Assembly (NCBI GenBank): GCA_024277485.1
Contig: JAJRVA010000012.1
Span: 1-9,813 of the forward strand
Length of the DNA: 9,813 nt
Origin: Deltaproteobacteria bacterium
Lineage (GTDB): Bacteria > Desulfobacterota > Desulfobulbia > Desulfobulbales > Desulfobulbaceae
Direction: 5' to 3'
The first letter of the stretch is position 1; every line of letters begins with the position of its first letter. A model generated the notes under the pieces. It saw nothing but the letters and a program-made list of their open reading frames with translations. It did not search any database and was not told the origin of the DNA. Position numbers and translations under genes: made by a program. Shown here one piece after another: positions 7,059 through 9,813 of the stretch.

Positions 7059-7092
7059 ATTCTGTATTCTGAACCATTCTGTATTCTGAACC
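7059..7092. repeat. Exact 17-bp tandem duplication
   Basis: ATTCTGTATTCTGAACC occurs twice without a gap (7059-7075 and 7076-7092). Each unit is built of two 7-mers (ATTCTGT, ATTCTGA) plus ACC. It belongs in style with the two other heptamer arrays in the window and lies immediately upstream of the possible -10 of the conduit operon. Confidence 0.9.
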
Positions 7093-7272
7093 CGGAACCC
7101 GGGCCATGATGAAGGAAATACAGCCGGACGGCGTGACCTTTCGGTGAAATCTGTCCCCTCCCCGTCATACTCCGGCAGCATGAAACAGCGATTTTAATTC
7201 ATCACTGACTCTGCACTCCCGGTCCCTCACCCCTCTCTTCCTACTTCAAACTTGACAACTTTACAAACTTCT

Positions 7273-7299
7273 TAATTCCTAATTCCTAATTCCTAATTA
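7273..7299. repeat. TAATTCC heptanucleotide array
   Basis: Three exact TAATTCC units (7273-7293) are followed by a partial unit TAATTA. The array ends 2 nt from the stop codon of the pentaheme lipoprotein (TAA, 7304-7302). Preceding sequence (about 7235-7272) shows degenerate ACTT elements 7-9 nt apart, which may be decayed units. Confidence 0.9.
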
Positions 7300-7301
7300 A
7301 A

Positions 7302-8012
7302 TTACCTTGCCGGCATCATGACCGGCATCTTCATCTCCTTGTATTCATTGACCAGCAGCTGACTGTCGACACCCATGTGTACAGTGTGGCAGGTCCGGCA
7401 ACTCGCGGTTAGTTCCGCCTCGTTCCCTGTCTTGTCAAGATGGCTTGCCCGGGTGAGTGTGTCCGGTGCGTGACAGGAAACGCACACCTCAGCTTCAGGC
7501 AGCCTGAGCTGGAAAGGATTGCTGCTCTGGTGAGGTGCATGGCATGCAAGGCATTTTCCCCGGGCAACCGGGTTGTGCAGCCACAGGTTTTCACGGATAG
7601 CCCGCCGCGGTGTCTTGTCAATATGGCATGAGGCGGTACAGAGTTTTTCCCTGGCAAGCAGGAGTTCAGGTGGCGGGGCCGACGGGTCGACCGCCAGCCC
7701 TTCCGGAGCGCCTGCGCTGAAATCAGATTGGGCCGGATCGACATTTTTATGACAGGATGAGCAGATGCGGGCCTCGAAGACCGGGTGGCTGTAGACCCTG
7801 GGGCCGTTGGAGGCATCTGCATCCTCTTCGTCAACTGCCTCAGGTTTATCGGTATAATATTCCTCATAGGGGGGCACGCCGGTAAACACGGTTGTCATTA
7901 CCTGGTACCTGCTTTTCCTGTCACAGCCCGATACCAGGAGGAGCACAAACAGGAAAAGAAACATGCAGGACCACAGGGTCGAGTCGGTCCTGATATGAGA
8001 GGTCCTACTCAT
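7302..8012 (-). CDS. Pentaheme c-type cytochrome lipoprotein (4 CXXCH + 1 CX3CH)
   Basis: The protein has 236 residues. The signal peptide has a hydrophobic core (MFLFLFVLLL) and a lipobox VSGC with the lipidated Cys at residue 30. The +2 residue is Asp, which in E. coli marks inner-membrane retention. A segment YQVMTTVFTGVPPYEEYY follows; a similar 'FDGVP' motif recurs in membrane-attached doubled-CXXCH cytochromes (from memory). An acidic linker (DEEDADAS) precedes the hemes. CXXCH motifs begin at residues 84, 154, 177 and 205, and an atypical CX3CH (CTASCH) begins at 125. The start overlaps the stop of the NHL gene by 8 nt (ATGAGTAG), so translation is probably coupled and the two products may work as a pair. 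Likely role: a membrane-anchored relay feeding, or receiving from, the conduit. A heptamer array follows right after the stop. Confidence 0.9.
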   Translation of the reverse strand: MSRTSHIRTDSTLWSCMFLFLFVLLLVSGCDRKSRYQVMTTVFTGVPPYEEYYTDKPEAVDEEDADASNGPRVYSHPVFEARICSSCHKNVDPAQSDFSAGAPEGLAVDPSAPPPELLLAREKLCTASCHIDKTPRRAIRENLWLHNPVARGKCLACHAPHQSSNPFQLRLPEAEVCVSCHAPDTLTRASHLDKTGNEAELTASCRTCHTVHMGVDSQLLVNEYKEMKMPVMMPAR

Positions 8013-9066
8013 ATTTGCCGAACCCGTATATATTGACCTGGTTGGGGCCCAGCAGGTTGGTCACCAGGATCAGGTACTGGACCTGGAACCTGGGGTCGAC
8101 GAACTCGCGGAAGTATTCAGCATTATAGTTGTCGATAAAGATGCCCGCCGGCAGGTAGAGTTTTCCAGGCTCAATGCCTGCTCCTCCGAAAAACAGCATA
8201 AGCTGCCCCTCCTGGTTGAAAATCTGCACCATCTCAGAGGCTGCGTCAACCGCGTATATATACCCGTCTGCTGAGACCGCGTTGCCCTTTGGCCGGGCAA
8301 AGGAGCCGGGCACGTCACTGAGAAAGCCGAATATCCTCTCCTGCACCCCGTCAGGCCTGAATTTCTTGACCGCAAAGTGAAAGGCATCCGTAACATAAAT
8401 ATTGCCCTCGTTATCCACCGTCACATGGGTGGGGTTGAACAGGCCGGTGGCGCGGGGGCCGTGCTGGCTAATGGTGCCGGTCATCTTGCCGCTCAACCGG
8501 TTGAAGACAATGATCTGGTTTTTCTTGATGTCGCAGACATAGATGTTATCCTCAAAAACCGCCACATCAACGGGCTTGACAAGGTTCTCCTTGCTGCCGT
8601 ACGTCTTCAGGTAGCGTCCGTTGGCGTCAAAGGCAATGACTTCACGCCGGTCCATGTCGGTTACATACAACCTGCCGTCCGGGGTAGCCCAGATGCCGCC
8701 CGGATTGGCAAACTGACTCTCCCGGGACTGGCGGTCGTCAATGGCGTAGAGTTCCTTGTTGACCAGGTCAATGACAAGGACCTTCCGGTACGTGCGGTCA
8801 AGGGTATAGATCCTGCCCGGCGAGGCAGCCACATCATAGGTCTTGTTAAGCCGCAGTTCTCCCTGGTCAGGGCCAAGCAGAAAGGACTCGAACGGGGTCA
8901 TCTCCTTCAGATTGGAGGCGGATTTTATTGCGGCCAGAAACTGAATTTTCGGCTCAGACGGCGGGGCCGGAAAAAAGACGGTCGGAGCTGGCTGTATCTC
9001 GGTTTTGGCGCATCCGGTAAGGTTTGCCAGCAGAAGGCATGAGAAAAGTAGTAAGAGCAGTTTCAT
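8005..9066 (-). CDS. NHL-repeat beta-propeller lipoprotein (second paralogue)
   Basis: The protein has 353 residues from the chosen start. The signal peptide MKLLLLLFSCLLLANLTGC is a clean lipobox (LTGC, Cys19, Ala at +2). An in-frame ATG at 9126 would add 20 residues in front of the signal peptide and overlap the terminator hairpin, so it is rejected. A conserved N-terminal segment (PSEPKIQFLAAI, then F-x-x-F-L-L-G) matches the one in the NHL protein at 4663-3632, showing paralogy. About five to six blades follow, for example GRLYVTDMDRREVIAFD and GNIYVTDAFHFAVKKF. The last blade is divergent, ending in a tail with LVTNLLGPNQVNIYGFGKYE. No catalytic residues are apparent. It is co-transcribed with the pentaheme lipoprotein through an 8-nt overlap, so it probably partners that cytochrome at a membrane face (inference). 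Confidence 0.9.
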   Translation of the reverse strand: MKLLLLLFSCLLLANLTGCAKTEIQPAPTVFFPAPPSEPKIQFLAAIKSASNLKEMTPFESFLLGPDQGELRLNKTYDVAASPGRIYTLDRTYRKVLVIDLVNKELYAIDDRQSRESQFANPGGIWATPDGRLYVTDMDRREVIAFDANGRYLKTYGSKENLVKPVDVAVFEDNIYVCDIKKNQIIVFNRLSGKMTGTISQHGPRATGLFNPTHVTVDNEGNIYVTDAFHFAVKKFRPDGVQERIFGFLSDVPGSFARPKGNAVSADGYIYAVDAASEMVQIFNQEGQLMLFFGGAGIEPGKLYLPAGIFIDNYNAEYFREFVDPRFQVQYLILVTNLLGPNQVNIYGFGKYE

Positions 9067-9125
9067 AGTATGGTGATAAAGGGCGTGCATCACTGGCAAT
9101 GTTATGACTGGGGTTTGATCATACA

Positions 9126-9170
9126 AAAGAGAGGCAAGCTACAACTTTCTATTGCTGCTTGCCTCTCTTT
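9126..9170 (-). terminator. Rho-independent terminator after the tetraheme cytochrome gene
   Basis: A perfect 14-bp stem joins AAAGAGAGGCAAGC (9126-9139) and GCTTGCCTCTCTTT (9157-9170) across a 17-nt loop. On the - strand it starts 39 nt after the tetraheme stop codon and the stem runs into a short T-run (CTCTCTTTTG). It separates the tetraheme gene from the NHL/pentaheme pair, so those two need their own promoter between about 9067 and 9125; I found no convincing one. Confidence 0.85.
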
Positions 9171-9209
9171 ACTTTTAACAGGTATGTAACGGTAACATAC
9201 CCGGCGGTA

Positions 9210-9813
9210 TTACTTGATGTGGCACCTCAGGCAGAGGGCGGATCCCACATTTGTCTGGACCAGGAAGTTGCTGAATCCCGCGTTATGGACATCATGGCAG
9301 GACGCGCATTCAACTTTGTTGTTCAACAGCAGGTTGGCAACGGAAGCTACCGGCTGCAGTTCACCGTCTGCCGTTACCAGGGCGGCATTATAGGTAAAGG
9401 AGACCGGATGGTCATTTGACAGGTCAGTACCAAGCAAAGCCGTGCCGGTCGTGATGGTGTTGGTTCCGGTGGACTGGTGATAGGAGTCAACCGCGACTGT
9501 TCCGTCATGACAGGACAGGCAGGCCTTGGCTACACCGTCGGGCAGGGCTGCCGTACCGGTGGGCATGTCGGTTGCATCAATGGTGCCGAAGGGGTCGCCG
9601 TACAGGGTAAAGTTGGAAACCGTGGTCTCATGATCCCACAGGGGAGCCTGCATGTCATTGGTGATACCGTTGCCGGTGGACCAGTAGGCGCCATGCGGGG
9701 TATGGCAGTAGGCGCAGGGCTCATTGCTTGCAGGTCCACCTGCGTATGATGACCCGGGAATCCAATGGGCGGTTCCGTTGATTGCGGCCATGGCGGTTCC
9801 GGCCATACCGACA
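9210..9813 (-). CDS. Tetraheme c-type cytochrome, start outside window
   Basis: The frame is open to the right edge. The first visible residues (VGMAGTAMAAINGTAHW) look like the end of a signal peptide with a cut near AMA/AI, so the true start lies beyond 9813 and the ATG at 9806 is probably internal. Four CXXCH motifs begin at residues 31, 96, 167 and 192 counted from that ATG. Conserved surroundings are CHTPHGA, CLSCHDGTVAVD, NDHPVSF and CASCHDVHN, and the protein stops two residues after the last heme motif. The same four-heme unit forms the N-terminus of the dodecaheme protein, so this is a stand-alone version, probably a small periplasmic shuttle. The gene ends in its own terminator. Confidence 0.92.
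   Translation of the reverse strand, partial: VGMAGTAMAAINGTAHWIPGSSYAGGPASNEPCAYCHTPHGAYWSTGNGITNDMQAPLWDHETTVSNFTLYGDPFGTIDATDMPTGTAALPDGVAKACLSCHDGTVAVDSYHQSTGTNTITTGTALLGTDLSNDHPVSFTYNAALVTADGELQPVASVANLLLNNKVECASCHDVHNAGFSNFLVQTNVGSALCLRCHIK

Larger units (their letters stand above)
6946..7301. other. Non-coding interval between the two cytochrome units
   Basis: About 355 bp with no supportable gene. From left to right it holds nested inverted repeats upstream of the barrel gene (6984-7039), a TATA-like palindrome (7048-7058), an exact 17-bp tandem duplication (7059-7092), a GC-rich mini-palindrome CCCGG-AAC-CCGGG (7091-7103), a pyrimidine-rich stretch of degenerate roughly 7-nt periodicity (about 7200-7272), and a TAATTCC array (7273-7299). 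No convincing rho-independent terminator was seen after the pentaheme gene. Confidence 0.75.

Noticed and set aside
6942..7181. 79-codon - strand frame running through the intergenic repeats
   Set aside because: It translates the 17-bp repeats and the leader, has no ribosome site or domain, and overlaps the barrel start.
8377..9042. Long + strand open frame (221 codons) opposite the second NHL gene
   Set aside because: Shadow of a propeller lipoprotein with clear blades and lipobox on the other strand; no recognisable motif.
9067..9126. Upstream start (ATG at 9126) for the NHL lipoprotein
   Set aside because: It would put 20 residues before a complete lipoprotein signal peptide and begin inside the terminator hairpin.

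Overview
The window looks like a piece of a Desulfobacterota (deltaproteobacterial) chromosome. The evidence is a dense set of multiheme c-type cytochromes, NHL-propeller lipoproteins and a large outer-membrane beta-barrel, with moderate GC. The lineage is inferred from gene content and cannot be fixed from the sequence alone. Apart from one truncated sulfotransferase gene on the + strand at the left edge, every supported gene is on the - strand.

Layout, following - strand transcription from the right edge. (1) A truncated tetraheme cytochrome (9813-9210) ends in a strong hairpin terminator (9126-9170). (2) A two-gene unit follows: an NHL lipoprotein (9066-8005) overlapping by 8 nt a pentaheme lipoprotein cytochrome (8012-7302). 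(3) A roughly 355-bp non-coding stretch (6946-7301) holds heptamer-type repeats, inverted repeats and a possible promoter. (4) A compact four-gene unit follows: an outer-membrane beta-barrel (6945-4657), a second NHL lipoprotein overlapping it by 7 nt (4663-3632), a 12-heme exported cytochrome (3608-1824) and an 8-heme exported cytochrome (1745-756). (5) A 25-bp convergent junction, filled by a heptanucleotide array, separates this unit from the sulfotransferase (1-731).

Together the genes look like a porin-cytochrome conduit for moving electrons across the outer membrane. The beta-barrel would house one cytochrome, the others would sit on the periplasmic and outer faces, and the two six-bladed propeller lipoproteins would be scaffolds or caps. 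The window encodes at least 29 heme sites: 4 + 5 + 12 + 8. The general design matches Geobacter-type porin-cytochrome systems and the conduits described in sulfate-reducing partners of methanotrophic archaea. I cannot assign a named family without a search, so gene symbols are left empty.

The most unusual features are these: a nine-C homopolymer inside the beta-barrel gene, where a slip of one base in either direction gives an early stop; one CX3CH heme motif in each of two different cytochromes; a run of PPL nonapeptide-like repeats at the barrel N-terminus; an apparent non-barrel domain inserted in the barrel; and heptanucleotide tandem arrays abutting the 3' ends of the cytochrome genes, one of which supplies the stop codon of the sulfotransferase.
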